62,150 nucleotides of DNA from Alphaproteobacteria bacterium (GCA_027488965.1 JAIYAO010000075.1:1-62150); one strand, 5' to 3'. Positions 42,065-51,309 are shown, counted from the first letter of the stretch. Notes: a model not told the origin generated them from the sequence alone. Program-made: numbers and translations.

Positions 42065-43594
42065 GCCGCCGAGCGCCCGCGAACTTCCAGCACGGCGGCC
42101 GACCCCCGGCCCCACGCTGTGGTCATCGGCAGCGGCTTCGGCGGCCTCGCGGCCGCAGTGCGCCTTGGCGCGCGCGGTTACCGCGTCACGGTGCTTGAGC
42201 GCCTCGATGCGCCCGGCGGTCGGGCCTATGTGCACCGGCAGGATGGCTTCACCTTCGACGCCGGCCCCACCATCATCACCGCGCCGTTCCTGTTCGAGGA
42301 TCTGTGGGCGCTGTGCGGACGCAAGCTGTCCGACGATGTGACGCTCACGTCGATCGATCCTTTTTACAAGCTCGTGTTCGACGACGGCGAAAGCATCAGC
42401 TGCTGCGCGGACGCCGATGCGATGAGCGCCGAGATCGCGCGCATTTCGCCCGGAGATGTGGCCGGCTACCGGCGGTTCATGGCGCACAGCGAAGCGATCT
42501 ATCGCGTGGGCTTCGAGCAGTTGGGGCATGTGCCGTTCGGCTCCATCGGCGACATGCTGCGCATCGCGCCCGATCTGGTGAAGCTTGGCGGGCATCGCAG
42601 CGTTTACGGTCTGGTGTCGAAGTACATCAAGGACCCGCGCCTGCGCATCGCGCTCAGCTTTCATCCGCTGTTCGTGGGCGGCAATCCCTTCAACACCACC
42701 GCCGTCTACTGCCTGATCTCCTACCTGGAGCGACGCTGGGGCGTGCATTTCGCCATGGGCGGCACCGGTGCGCTGGTCAGCGGCCTTGTCGGCCTGATCG
42801 AGGGTCAGGGCGGTCGCTTGCGCTGCAACGCCGAAGTGACGGAGATCACCGTGGCGTCGGGCGAGGCGACCGGCGTGCGGCTGCAGGGCGGTGAGGTTCT
42901 TCCCGCGGACATCGTCGTGTCCAATGCGGATGCGGCCTTCACTTACGGCAAACTGCTGCCTGCGGCGACGCGCCGGCGCTGGACGGACGGGCGGCTGAAA
43001 AGCGCCCGCTACTCCATGAGCCTTTTCGTCTGGTATTTCGGCACAACGGGCACGTATCCGGGCGTGGAGCACCACACCATCCTGCTCGGTCCCCGGTATC
43101 GCGGACTCATCGAGGACATCTTCAAGCGCAAGGTGCTTGCGCAGGACATGAGCCTCTACCTGCACCGCCCCACCGCCACCGATCCCTCGCTGGCGCCCGC
43201 CGGATGCGATGCCTTTTACGTGCTCTCCCCGGTGCCGCACCTCGATGCCGATGTGGACTGGCGCACAATGGCCGAGCCGTACCGTCAGGCCATCGAGCGT
43301 CGCCTCTCCGAAACGCTGATGCCCGGCCTTCAGGGGAGGATCGCCACCTCGATGGTGACGACGCCGCAGGATTTCCAGGACCGCCTGCTGTCCATCAAGG
43401 GCGCGGCCTTCGGGCTTGAGCCGATGCTGACGCAGAGCGCATGGTTTCGCCCGCACAACGCGAGCGAGGAAATCCGGCATCTCTATCTTGTAGGGGCGGG
43501 CACACATCCCGGCGCGGGCGTGCCCGGCGTCCTTTCCTCTGCGCGCGTTCTCGACACGGTGGTTCCCGATGCATCCGTCTTCGCGCGCGCCTGA
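42056..43594 (+). CDS. crtI: Phytoene desaturase
   Basis: FAD-dependent desaturase introducing double bonds into phytoene; in purple bacteria this gives neurosporene or lycopene. 512 residues. Rossmann motif VVIGSGFGGLAAAVRLGARG (about 22-41), then LERLDAPGGRAYVHRQDGF and FDAGPTIITAPFLFEDLW. The C-terminal LYLVGAGTHPGAGVPGVLSS is the bacterial-type carotenoid desaturase signature. The ATG at 42056 lacks a ribosome binding site and lies inside a PpsR box; a GTG near 42118 would start closer to the FAD motif, so the start is uncertain. crtB overlaps its end by 26 bases. Confidence 0.96.
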   Translation: MLTAAERPRTSSTAADPRPHAVVIGSGFGGLAAAVRLGARGYRVTVLERLDAPGGRAYVHRQDGFTFDAGPTIITAPFLFEDLWALCGRKLSDDVTLTSIDPFYKLVFDDGESISCCADADAMSAEIARISPGDVAGYRRFMAHSEAIYRVGFEQLGHVPFGSIGDMLRIAPDLVKLGGHRSVYGLVSKYIKDPRLRIALSFHPLFVGGNPFNTTAVYCLISYLERRWGVHFAMGGTGALVSGLVGLIEGQGGRLRCNAEVTEITVASGEATGVRLQGGEVLPADIVVSNADAAFTYGKLLPAATRRRWTDGRLKSARYSMSLFVWYFGTTGTYPGVEHHTILLGPRYRGLIEDIFKRKVLAQDMSLYLHRPTATDPSLAPAGCDAFYVLSPVPHLDADVDWRTMAEPYRQAIERRLSETLMPGLQGRIATSMVTTPQDFQDRLLSIKGAAFGLEPMLTQSAWFRPHNASEEIRHLYLVGAGTHPGAGVPGVLSSARVLDTVVPDASVFARA

Positions 43595-44633
43595 GCCGCT
43601 CCAGTTCGCCACGCCGGCGCACAGCGCCGCGTGCCGGGAGATGATCCGCACCGGCTCGCGGTCCTTTCACGCGGCGTCGCTGCTGCTGCCGGACGAGATG
43701 CGCGAAGGCGCCTACGCCCTCTACGGGTTCTGCCGCCTCTCCGACGACGCCGTCGATGCTCTCGGCGCCGCGCCCGACGCGATTCCGCGTCTGCGCGAGC
43801 GGCTGGACCGCGTCTTCGCCGGCAATCCCGTGTCCGGCGCGGTCGATCCCCCGCTGGCCGACGCCGTGCGCCGCTTCGGCATTCCGCGCGCGCCGTTCGA
43901 TGCGCTGATCGAAGGTCTGCAGTGGGATGTGGAGGGGCGTGTCTATGAAACCGAAGCCGACCTCGACGCCTACGCGGCGCGCGTGGCGGGGTCGGTGGGC
44001 GCCATGATGGCGGCGCTGATGGGCGCCCGGGCAGGGCCGCTTGCAGCGCGCGCCTGCGATCTCGGCGTCGCCATGCAGTACACCAACATCGCGCGCGATG
44101 TGGGCGAGGACGCGCGGCTTGGGCGGCTGTATCTGCCCCGCGCATGGATGCGCGATGCGGGGCTCGATCCCGACGCCTGGCTTGAGGCGCCGGTCTTTAC
44201 GCCGGCGCTCGGCGCGGTCGTGGCGCGCATGCTGATGCGCGCGGACCAGCTCTACCGGCGCGCAGACCGCGGCATCGCCCAGTTGCCTGCCGCGTTCCGT
44301 CCGGCGATCTACGCCGCCCGTCTGCTCTACGCCGAAATCGGGGCCCAGGTTGCCCGCCAGGGGTTCGACTCCGTGTCCGGCCGCGCGCGGGTGCCGGCGG
44401 TGCGCAAGGCCTGGCTGATGGCGCAGGCATGGCGCCTGTCGTCGCGGCCTGCGCTTTCGGGTGCGGCGCATGGCGCCTTGCCTGCGACGCGGTTCCTCGT
44501 GGATGCGCTTGTGGCGCAGCCGGCGCCTGCCATGCGCTCGCCGCGACGCCACCCCGATGGCGACGTCACATGGGTGCTTGATCTCTTCGCCACGCTGGAG
44601 CGCCGCAAGAGCGGGGGCACGCCGGTGGTCTAG
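43569..44633 (+). CDS. crtB: Phytoene synthase
   Basis: Condenses two geranylgeranyl diphosphates to phytoene. 354 residues. N-terminal MIRTGSRSFHAASLLLPDEM, YALYGFCRLSDDAVD (first Asp-rich motif) and MQYTNIARDVGEDARLGRLYLP (second Asp-rich motif) are diagnostic. It overlaps the crtI end by 26 bases in another frame, so translation is coupled. Downstream, after 32 bp, comes a 52-residue membrane protein gene. Confidence 0.96.
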   Translation: MHPSSRAPEPLQFATPAHSAACREMIRTGSRSFHAASLLLPDEMREGAYALYGFCRLSDDAVDALGAAPDAIPRLRERLDRVFAGNPVSGAVDPPLADAVRRFGIPRAPFDALIEGLQWDVEGRVYETEADLDAYAARVAGSVGAMMAALMGARAGPLAARACDLGVAMQYTNIARDVGEDARLGRLYLPRAWMRDAGLDPDAWLEAPVFTPALGAVVARMLMRADQLYRRADRGIAQLPAAFRPAIYAARLLYAEIGAQVARQGFDSVSGRARVPAVRKAWLMAQAWRLSSRPALSGAAHGALPATRFLVDALVAQPAPAMRSPRRHPDGDVTWVLDLFATLERRKSGGTPVV

Positions 44634-44665
44634 AGGCGCAGATCGCCTGCACGGAGGCAGCGTCG

Positions 44666-44824
44666 ATGGGCGCCAACACGCTGATCATTCTGGAGCTGAT
44701 CATCTTCAACGGCATCATTCTGGTATGGGCCGTGCGCGAGTTTCTCTCGGTGCAGCCGGAGAAGAAGGCTCCTGAAGAGAAATCGGCAGGCTCAGCCGAC
44801 GAGGCGGGGCATCCGGAAGGGTAG
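44666..44824 (+). CDS. 52-aa single-pass membrane protein next to crtB
   Basis: Not recognised. Begins MGANTLIILELIIFNGIILV, a hydrophobic helix at about residues 5-24, then WAVREFLSVQPEKK and a charged, acidic C-terminal tail. GGAGG is nine bases before the ATG, and the position directly after crtB suggests co-transcription with crtI-crtB. Its last 33 bases overlap the 3' end of crtC on the other strand. A type with this helix-then-basic-junction layout could anchor to or regulate carotenoid or light-harvesting proteins; that is inference only. Confidence 0.7.
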   Translation: MGANTLIILELIIFNGIILVWAVREFLSVQPEKKAPEEKSAGSADEAGHPEG

Positions 44825-45715
44825 CATCGCCCGCACGACGGGCGTACGCAGCCGGTCGAGAGATAAGCTCTCGTGCATGATCGCAGCGGGTTGACCCAGG
44901 AAGCGGCCCTGCAGCGCGGTGCGTGCATAGAAGGGCGTATCTTCAAGCGTTTTCTGCACCACAGGCGCGTGTGCCCCGTCGCGCCATGCGTTGCGGGCAA
45001 GGCCCCAGCCGGTGCGGGGCAGAGCCGATTGTGCCGGCGAGTCCAGGGTGTGGACGCCGCCGTTGCGGTCCACGCGCAGGGACAGGCGGCTGTGCACGCC
45101 GTCGCGGCGCTCCACGTCGTAATTGAGGCCGATGTCCGTCGCCGTGTGGGCGCGCGCCCAGTCCCATGTGCGGAACGCGCGTTCAAGAGGCTCTGCGCCG
45201 CTGTTGGAATCGAGGTAGCCGTCGCCGCTCCAGCGCAGGCTTGGCGCATCGAACGCCACCTCGACGCGCGCCCGCGGGGCTATGGGCCGCCAGACATGGT
45301 CGCCACGCGCCGCCAGGGGAATTCGCGCCTGCGTTTGTGTGACGGGTGAGAGGCGTATCGTCCCGCGCACGCGCGTGGGCAGAGGCGCCGTGACTTCATC
45401 GAGCTGCGCCGTGAGCACGCCGTTCGTCCACGACAGGCTGCTGCGCCCGATGGAGAGACGCGTCGCGTCCCGGTCCAGGCTGCGCCGGCCGCGCTCGGTC
45501 ATCGCCCAGTGGCCGCCGCCGCCATCGAGCCGATAGAGGGCGATGTTCATGGCGCAATGGTCCAGCGGATCGCGCCAGCCGCTCCACGCATAGTAGGGAG
45601 AGAAAACGCTGCCGATGAAGGCGATGAGCGTCAGCCCGTACCGGCCGTCGTCGCTGAAGGCGTCGACGTACCACCAGGCGTAGCCGCCTGGAGGAACGTG
45701 CGCCGCAAAGCCCAG
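44792..45715 (-). CDS. crtC: Hydroxyneurosporene synthase (carotenoid 1,2-hydratase), start unclear
   Basis: Adds water to the psi end group of neurosporene or lycopene, on the route to spheroidene or spirilloxanthin. The domain starts at VPPGGYAWWYVDAFSDDGRY and continues with LIAFIGSVFSPYYAW and DPLDHCAMNIALYRL, ending IMHESLSLDRLR. No ATG, GTG or TTG precedes this N-terminus in frame; the CTG at 45715 (LGFAAHVPPGG) is the best candidate and gives 307 residues, a little over the family's 280-300. It overlaps crtD by 85 bases. A frameshift or an unusual start must be involved if the sequence is right. Confidence 0.88.
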   Translation of the reverse strand: MGFAAHVPPGGYAWWYVDAFSDDGRYGLTLIAFIGSVFSPYYAWSGWRDPLDHCAMNIALYRLDGGGGHWAMTERGRRSLDRDATRLSIGRSSLSWTNGVLTAQLDEVTAPLPTRVRGTIRLSPVTQTQARIPLAARGDHVWRPIAPRARVEVAFDAPSLRWSGDGYLDSNSGAEPLERAFRTWDWARAHTATDIGLNYDVERRDGVHSRLSLRVDRNGGVHTLDSPAQSALPRTGWGLARNAWRDGAHAPVVQKTLEDTPFYARTALQGRFLGQPAAIMHESLSLDRLRTPVVRAMLPFRMPRLVG

Positions 45716-47196
45716 TCCGCCATCAAGGTCCGCGCCGCCGTGCGGCCCGACAGCGCCGCCATCGGCACCCCCGCGCCCGGATGGGCGCCGCCCCCCGCCA
45801 GATACAGTCCCCGAATCGGCGTCCGTGCGCCCGGACGTTGAAACGCCGCCACCCAGCCGTGCGTTGCGCGCCCATAGATCGCCCCGCCCGTCCCCGGGTA
45901 GAGCGCATGGAAGTCCTGCGGCGTCATCGTCGCCGTGCGCGCCTTCTCCAGGCGCACATTCAGGCCGCTGCGCTTGAGGCGGTCGAAAACCCTTGTCTGG
46001 CATGCAGTGCGCTCCTCGGGGGACATGGTGTTGAGATCGCCGTCCGCCGGTGCGTTGACAAGCACGAGCAGGCGTTCGTGCGCGCCGGGCAAGACGCTCT
46101 GCCCGCCGCCACGGTCCTGCGCGCAGACATAGATCGTCGGATCGCCCGCCACGCGTCTGTCCTGCAGGATGTCCCTGAACTCCGCGCGATAGTCTGCGGA
46201 GAAGAACACGTTGTGGCGATCGAGCGGAAAGCCGTCGGTGGGCGCCGAAAGCGACCAAGTCATCGCGGAAAGGGAGCGCGCATGGCGTGCGGGGGCTGCG
46301 GTCGCGCGCCGTGCCGCCGCACCGAAGGCGCCCAGCGCCAGGGCGGATGGATCGGCATTCACCACCACGGCATCGGCGCCGATGCGTTCACCGGTATCGA
46401 GCGCGACGCCCGCAGCGGCCCCCCGATCCGTCTCGATCCGCGCCACGTGCGCGCCGTATCGGACGTGCACGCCTTGCGCCCTCGCCAACGATTCCAGCGC
46501 CTGTGCGAGTCGTCGCATGCCGCCGGTGACAGACCACACGCCGTCCTGCTCCACATGCGCGATCAGCATGAGGGTGGCCGGCGCCTGGAACGGCGAAGAG
46601 CCGCAGTAGGTGGCGTAGCGGCCAAAAAGCTGACGCAGGCGCAGATCGCGAAAGTGCCGGCCGAGTGCATGCCAGAGGGTTTCGAACGGCCGTATGGCCC
46701 AAAGATCATCCAGGCGATGGAGACCGATGCGGCCTGCAAGGCTGATCGGGTTGGGCCTCGTCGCGTCCAGGTAAGGCTCGCGCAGCACGTCGTACATGCG
46801 CCGCGCTTCGGCGGCGAAGGCGAGATAGCCGCGCGCGTCGGCCGCGCCGCTGAAGGCGCCGATGGCGTCGGCGGATCGGTCCGCGGAGGCATGAAGGTCA
46901 AGCTCCGCACCGGCCTGCCAGCCATGCCGTGCAAGAATGTCGAGCGGGGTCAGCGCGAGATGATCGTCCAGCGAAGACCCTGCGGCGGCAAAGATCTCGT
47001 CAAATACCCAGCGCATGGTGAACACGGTAGGGCCGCAGTCCACTGCGGCATCGCCCACCACGGCCTGGCGCACCTTGCCCCCGGGCCCGGCCGCTCGCTC
47101 CAGCAAGGTGACCTCCGCCCCGCCCCGCGCGAGTTCGATGGCCGCCACAAGCCCGCCGATGCCGGCCCCCACGACGGTGACGCGCTGCGCGGGCAT
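45631..47196 (-). CDS. crtD: Methoxyneurosporene dehydrogenase (carotenoid 3,4-desaturase)
   Basis: CrtI-related flavoprotein introducing the 3,4 double bond after CrtC action. 521 residues. FAD motif VTVVGAGIGGLVAAIELARG (about 6-25), VDCGPTVFTMRWVFDEIFAA, TYCGSSPFQAPATLMLIAHV and the C-terminal LYLAGGGAHPGAGVPMAALS. The natural end is probably near LMADWALRR; the frame then runs 20-odd residues (TFLQAATPGG...) inside crtC, so the C-terminus looks extended. The ATG at 47196 was chosen; one at 47235 lies within the operator. Divergent from crtE. Confidence 0.94.
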   Translation of the reverse strand: MPAQRVTVVGAGIGGLVAAIELARGGAEVTLLERAAGPGGKVRQAVVGDAAVDCGPTVFTMRWVFDEIFAAAGSSLDDHLALTPLDILARHGWQAGAELDLHASADRSADAIGAFSGAADARGYLAFAAEARRMYDVLREPYLDATRPNPISLAGRIGLHRLDDLWAIRPFETLWHALGRHFRDLRLRQLFGRYATYCGSSPFQAPATLMLIAHVEQDGVWSVTGGMRRLAQALESLARAQGVHVRYGAHVARIETDRGAAAGVALDTGERIGADAVVVNADPSALALGAFGAAARRATAAPARHARSLSAMTWSLSAPTDGFPLDRHNVFFSADYRAEFRDILQDRRVAGDPTIYVCAQDRGGGQSVLPGAHERLLVLVNAPADGDLNTMSPEERTACQTRVFDRLKRSGLNVRLEKARTATMTPQDFHALYPGTGGAIYGRATHGWVAAFQRPGARTPIRGLYLAGGGAHPGAGVPMAALSGRTAARTLMADWALRRTFLQAATPGGTSTPSATTAGTG

Positions 47197-47211
47197 CTCA
47201 GATCCGACGAA

Positions 47212-47254
47212 TGTCCATTGACTGGACAGTAACATGTGTCCAGTTTGAATGACA
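47212..47254. promoter_or_regulatory. Double CrtJ/PpsR operator between crtD and crtE
   Basis: Palindrome 1: TGTCCATTGACTGGACA (47212-47228, TGT-N11-ACA, perfect 6-5-6). Then 8 bp, then palindrome 2: TGTCCAGTTTGAATGACA (47237-47254, TGT-N12-ACA). The site is 16 bp from the crtD ATG and 22 bp from the crtE ATG, so it can control both directions. Two CrtJ boxes 8 bp apart is the arrangement described for bchC of Rhodobacter capsulatus. Confidence 0.85.
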
Positions 47255-47275
47255 CTTGGTTGTCGGAGACGATGC

Positions 47276-48145
47276 ATGCCTCTCGCAGCGCGGGTCGAAC
47301 AGGCCCTTGAAGCAGCGGTGTCGCTCGCCGCAGCGCCCGGCGCGCCTCCGGGCCTTTCCGCCGCCATCCGGTACGCAGTGTTCCCCGGGGGCGCGCGGGT
47401 GCGTCCGCAGTTGTGCCTTGCCGTAGCGTCCGCTTGCGGCGACGACAATCCGGACCTCGCGGACGCCGCCGCCGCGGCCATTGAGTTTCTTCACTGCGCC
47501 TCTCTCGTGCACGACGATCTGCCGTGTTTCGACAACGCCGACCTGCGGCGCGGGAAGTTGTCCGTGCACGCGAAGTACAACGAGCCGCTGGCGCTGCTTG
47601 CGGGCGACGCCCTGATCGTGATGGCGTTTGAGACGCTGGCCCGCGCCGGCGTCGCGTCGCCGCTGCGCCTTGCGCCGCTGATCGCGACCATCGCGCGTGG
47701 CGTCGGCGCGCCGCACGGCATCGTGGCCGGCCAGGCGTGGGAAAGCGAACCGAACCCGCCCGTGGAGACCTACCACGCCGCCAAGACCGGCGCGCTTTTC
47801 GTGGCCGCATGCATGTCGGGCGCGGTGGCGGCCGGCGCCGATGCCGGCCCATGGCGGGCGCTGGGCGAGCACCTGGGCGCGGCCTACCAGGTGGCGGACG
47901 ATCTGCTGGATGCGGTCTCCTCGGCAGAGGACTGCGGCAAACCCACGGGACGCGATGCGGCGCTCCAGCGTCCGAGCGCAGTGGCCGAACTCGGCATGAA
48001 GGGCGCCCTTGCACGCCTGCAAAGCCATGTGCTCGGCGCAGTGGAGTCGATTCCGCCTTGCGCCGGCGCCAAGTCCCTGCGGGATCTCGTCCGGATGCAG
48101 GCCGTCCGGCTTGCGCCGAAGCAACTGGCCCGCAGCGTCGCCTGA
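47276..48145 (+). CDS. crtE: Geranylgeranyl diphosphate synthase
   Basis: Polyprenyl synthase making the C20 precursor for carotenoids and the bacteriochlorophyll tail. 289 residues. First Asp-rich motif in LVHDDLPCFDNADLRRGKLS, second in YQVADDLLDAVSSAEDCGK; GGARVRPQL and VVAGQAWESE-type blocks are present. The ATG at 47276 has GGAG eight bases upstream; an in-frame ATG at 47249 lies within the operator. Six bases separate it from crtF. Confidence 0.95.
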   Translation: MPLAARVEQALEAAVSLAAAPGAPPGLSAAIRYAVFPGGARVRPQLCLAVASACGDDNPDLADAAAAAIEFLHCASLVHDDLPCFDNADLRRGKLSVHAKYNEPLALLAGDALIVMAFETLARAGVASPLRLAPLIATIARGVGAPHGIVAGQAWESEPNPPVETYHAAKTGALFVAACMSGAVAAGADAGPWRALGEHLGAAYQVADDLLDAVSSAEDCGKPTGRDAALQRPSAVAELGMKGALARLQSHVLGAVESIPPCAGAKSLRDLVRMQAVRLAPKQLARSVA

Positions 48146-48151
48146 TCGCGC

Positions 48152-49270
48152 ATGCCGCACACGCCCTGGCGAGAACGTTGGGTCGCGTGGCGCAACGAAC
48201 GCCTTTCAGATCCGCGTTTTCAGCGCTGGGCGGCTGCCTTTCCGCTGACACGACCCGTGGCGCACCGGCGCGCTGAGCGGCTGTTCGATCTCGTCGCGGG
48301 GTTCGTCTACTCTCAGGTCCTTGCTGCTTGTGTGACCTTGCGGCTGTTCGATCACCTCGCGGACGGACCGCGCACGAGCGAAGCGCTCGCCGTGTTGATG
48401 GACCTGCCCGGCCCCAGCGCATCGCGCCTGCTTGCCGCCGCGGCGGCGCTTGATCTGGTGGAGCGCCTTGGGCCCGACAGGTACAGCGTTGGGCAGGCGG
48501 GTGCGGCCCTCAGGGGCAATGCCGGTCTGTCGGACATGATCGCCCATCACGCCCTGCTGTACGCCGATCTCGCCGATCCCGTGGCGCTGCTCCGGCGCGG
48601 CGGCGGCGATGGGGCGTTGGCGGCGTTCTGGCCCTACGCGCGCGCCAGCGATCCGGACGCGGCGCCCGTTGAGGCGGTATCGCCGTACTCCGCCCTCATG
48701 GCGGCTTCGCAGCCGATGATCGCGGCAGACATCCTTGCGGCCTATCCGATGCGCAGACATCGACGGTTGCTGGACGTGGGCGGCGGGGAGGGCGCGTTTG
48801 TGGAGGCCGCCGCTCGACATGCGCCGCGCCTTCAGCTCATGCTCTTTGACCTGCCCGCCGTGGCCGCGCGGGCGGACGCACGGCTGACCGCGGCCGGCCT
48901 TTCGGACCGGACAACGACATTCGGCGGCGACTTCCTCGCCGATCCGCTACCCGGCGGGGCGGATGTGATCTCCTTTGTCCGAATCCTTCATGACCATGAC
49001 GATTCCGGCGTCCGCACGATGCTGCGGGCCGCCCGGCGTGCGCTGCCCCCGGGGGGCGTGGTCCTCGTCGCCGAGCCCATGAGCCGCGCGCCGGCGGCGG
49101 ACCCCATGGCGGATGCGTATTTCGGCCTCTACCTGCTCGCCATGGGCCGCGGACGCGCGCGCCAACCATCGGAAATAAAAGACTTTATCTTGGGGGCCGG
49201 CTTCCGGTCGGCGCGCCTCGTCCCGACCCGCACCCCGATGCTCGTCCGGGCCGTGGTCGGTCGCGTGTAA
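48152..49270 (+). CDS. crtF: Hydroxyneurosporene O-methyltransferase
   Basis: Methylates the tertiary hydroxyl made by CrtC, using S-adenosylmethionine. 372 residues. N-terminal helical dimerisation domain (ERWVAWRNERLSDPRFQRWA), SAM motif RRLLDVGGGEGAFVEAAARH, then LMLFDLPAVAARA and FVRILHDHDDSGVRTMLRAA, ending DFILGAGFRSARLVPTRTPM. With CrtC and CrtD and no CrtA in view, the pathway points to spirilloxanthin-series carotenoids. The bchC operator lies immediately downstream. Confidence 0.95.
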   Translation: MPHTPWRERWVAWRNERLSDPRFQRWAAAFPLTRPVAHRRAERLFDLVAGFVYSQVLAACVTLRLFDHLADGPRTSEALAVLMDLPGPSASRLLAAAAALDLVERLGPDRYSVGQAGAALRGNAGLSDMIAHHALLYADLADPVALLRRGGGDGALAAFWPYARASDPDAAPVEAVSPYSALMAASQPMIAADILAAYPMRRHRRLLDVGGGEGAFVEAAARHAPRLQLMLFDLPAVAARADARLTAAGLSDRTTTFGGDFLADPLPGGADVISFVRILHDHDDSGVRTMLRAARRALPPGGVVLVAEPMSRAPAADPMADAYFGLYLLAMGRGRARQPSEIKDFILGAGFRSARLVPTRTPMLVRAVVGRV

Positions 49271-49290
49271 CGAGAAATCTCGGATCAGGG

Positions 49291-49334
49291 CGTACAGATC
49301 AATTGACACTGAGAAGTGTCCATTTAGACTGACA
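49291..49334 (+). promoter_or_regulatory. Double CrtJ/PpsR operator upstream of bchC
   Basis: Degenerate box CGT-N12-ACA (49291-49308), 8 bp, then TGTCCATTTAGACTGACA (49317-49334, TGT-N12-ACA). It lies 50 bp before the bchC ATG. The core TGTCCA-N7-TGACA and the 8-bp spacing repeat those at crtI and crtD/crtE. Confidence 0.82.
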
Positions 49335-49384
49335 CTTCGATCAAGAAGTATGGCGTCAAGCCAACCGCTCAGGGAGCCCCCTCA

Positions 49385-50323
49385 ATGGATACCGTCGCCG
49401 TCGTGCTGGAAGGGCCGGAGCGCTTGTCGCTCCGCACCCTCGACCTGCACCCGGCGACGCCGGACGATGTCGTCGTCGACATCGCCTGGAGCGGCATTAG
49501 CGCCGGCACGGAGCGCCTGCTCTGGTTTGGCCGCATGCCGCCGTTTCCCGGCATGGGATACCCGCTGGTGCCGGGCTACGAGTCCGTCGGGCGCATCGTC
49601 GATGCCGGCGCGAATGCGCGCGGTCGCATCGGGGAGGCGGTGTTCGTGCCGGGCTCTGCAGGCTTCAAGGATGCGCGCGGCCTGTTCGGCGGCGCGGCGC
49701 GGCGCCTTGTAGCCCCCGGTGTGCGCGTGGCGCCGATCTCGGAAACCCTCGGAGAACGCGGCGTCCTGATCGCGCTCGCCGCCACCGCCCGCCATGCCAT
49801 CGCCGGTGGGCGCGACGCGCCGGATCTCATTATCGGCCACGGCGTGCTCGGGCGGCTGCTTGCGCGGATCGCCATAGCGGAAGGCGGCGCGCCGCCCACG
49901 GTGTGGGAAACCAACATCGCCCGTCGGGACGGCGCTGCAGGATACACCGTTGTCCATCCCGACGAAGATGCCCGGCGCGACTATCGCGCCATCTATGACG
50001 CCAGCGGCGACAGCAAACTTCTCGACACGCTTATCGCGCGCCTCGCCAAGGGCGGCGAGGTCGTGCTCGCGGGCTTCTACGACCAGCCGCTGTCCTTCGC
50101 GTTCCCTTCGGCCTTCATGCGCGAAGCGCGCCTGCGCGTTGCCGCCGAGTGGGCGCCGGAAGATCTCGCGGCGACGACGGATCTCATCGCCTCGGGCCGT
50201 CTGTCGCTGGACGACCTCATCACACACCGCATGGACGCCATGCATGCCGACGACGCCTACCGCACGGCGTTCACCGATGTCGGCTGCCTCAAGATGGTGC
50301 TGGACTGGAGAAACTGCGCATGA
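49385..50323 (+). CDS. bchC: 3-hydroxyethyl (bacterio)chlorophyllide a dehydrogenase
   Basis: Oxidises the 3-hydroxyethyl group to the 3-acetyl group of bacteriochlorophyll a. 312 residues, medium-chain dehydrogenase fold without zinc ligands: [55 protein letters not shown] and the short Rossmann segment [20 protein letters not shown]. First gene of the bchCXYZ-puf superoperon. GGGAG precedes the ATG. It overlaps bchX by four bases. Confidence 0.95.
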   Translation: MDTVAVVLEGPERLSLRTLDLHPATPDDVVVDIAWSGISAGTERLLWFGRMPPFPGMGYPLVPGYESVGRIVDAGANARGRIGEAVFVPGSAGFKDARGLFGGAARRLVAPGVRVAPISETLGERGVLIALAATARHAIAGGRDAPDLIIGHGVLGRLLARIAIAEGGAPPTVWETNIARRDGAAGYTVVHPDEDARRDYRAIYDASGDSKLLDTLIARLAKGGEVVLAGFYDQPLSFAFPSAFMREARLRVAAEWAPEDLAATTDLIASGRLSLDDLITHRMDAMHADDAYRTAFTDVGCLKMVLDWRNCA

Positions 50324-51309
50324 GCGTCACGCTGCTGGACAAGCGCACCCTTCGCGATGAGGCCGCCATCGAGCCTGATCCCGTGCATACGGGAGAGGTC
50401 ACCAAGGAAACGCAGGTCATCGCGATCTACGGCAAGGGGGGCAGCGGCAAAAGCTTCGCGCTGTCGAACCTCAGCTACATGATGGCCCAGCAGGGCAAGC
50501 GTGTGCTCCTGATCGGCTGCGATCCGAAGTCAGACACCACATCGCTGCTGTTCGGCGGCAAGTCGTGCCCAACGATCATCGAGACCTCGTCCAAGAAGAA
50601 ACTCGCCGGCGAAGAAGTGCGCATCGAAGATGTATGCTTCACGCGCGACGGCGTGTTCGCCATGGAGTTGGGCGGCCCGGAAGTGGGCCGCGGCTGCGGC
50701 GGGCGCGGCATCATCCACGGCTTCGAATTGCTCGAGAAGCTCGGGTTCCACGACTGGGGCTTCGACTATGTGTTGCTGGACTTCCTGGGCGACGTGGTGT
50801 GCGGCGGCTTCGGCCTGCCGATCGCCCGCGACATGTGCCAGAAGGTGATCGTCGTCGGCTCGAACGACCTGCAATCGCTTTACGTGGCCAACAACGTGTG
50901 TTCGGCGGTGGAGTACTTCCGCAAGCTGGGCGGCAACGTCGGCGTCGCGGGCATGCTCATCAACAAGGACGACGGTACGGGCGAGGCGCAGGCCTTCGCC
51001 GCAGCGGTCGGCATCCCCGTGCTTTCGGCCATTCCGGCGGACGAGGACATCCGTCGCAAGTCCGCCAACTACCAGATCATCGGTACGCCTGGCGATCGCT
51101 GGGGCCCGCTGTTTGAGGAGCTGGCGCAGAACGTGGCCGATGCGCCGCCCGTGCGTCCCAAGCCCCTCACCCAGGACGGCCTTCTCGGCCTGTTTGCGCC
51201 GGACCAGACGGGCGGCAGCGTGGTGCTGAAGCCTGCGACCCAGGCCGACATGCGCGGCGGCGTCTTCGCCGAAAAGCGCACCCTTGAAGTGGTCTACGAC
51301 GCAGTTTGA
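50320..51309 (+). CDS. bchX: Chlorophyllide a reductase iron protein BchX
   Basis: NifH-like ATPase that passes electrons to BchYZ for reduction of ring B. 329 residues. P-loop [20 protein letters not shown] (about 36-55), switch [12 protein letters not shown], and the two [4Fe-4S]-ligand Cys in [12 protein letters not shown] and [15 protein letters not shown]. The N-terminal 30 residues are an extension relative to BchL, as is usual for BchX. It shares one base with bchY (TGATG). Confidence 0.97.
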   Translation: MSVTLLDKRTLRDEAAIEPDPVHTGEVTKETQVIAIYGKGGSGKSFALSNLSYMMAQQGKRVLLIGCDPKSDTTSLLFGGKSCPTIIETSSKKKLAGEEVRIEDVCFTRDGVFAMELGGPEVGRGCGGRGIIHGFELLEKLGFHDWGFDYVLLDFLGDVVCGGFGLPIARDMCQKVIVVGSNDLQSLYVANNVCSAVEYFRKLGGNVGVAGMLINKDDGTGEAQAFAAAVGIPVLSAIPADEDIRRKSANYQIIGTPGDRWGPLFEELAQNVADAPPVRPKPLTQDGLLGLFAPDQTGGSVVLKPATQADMRGGVFAEKRTLEVVYDAV

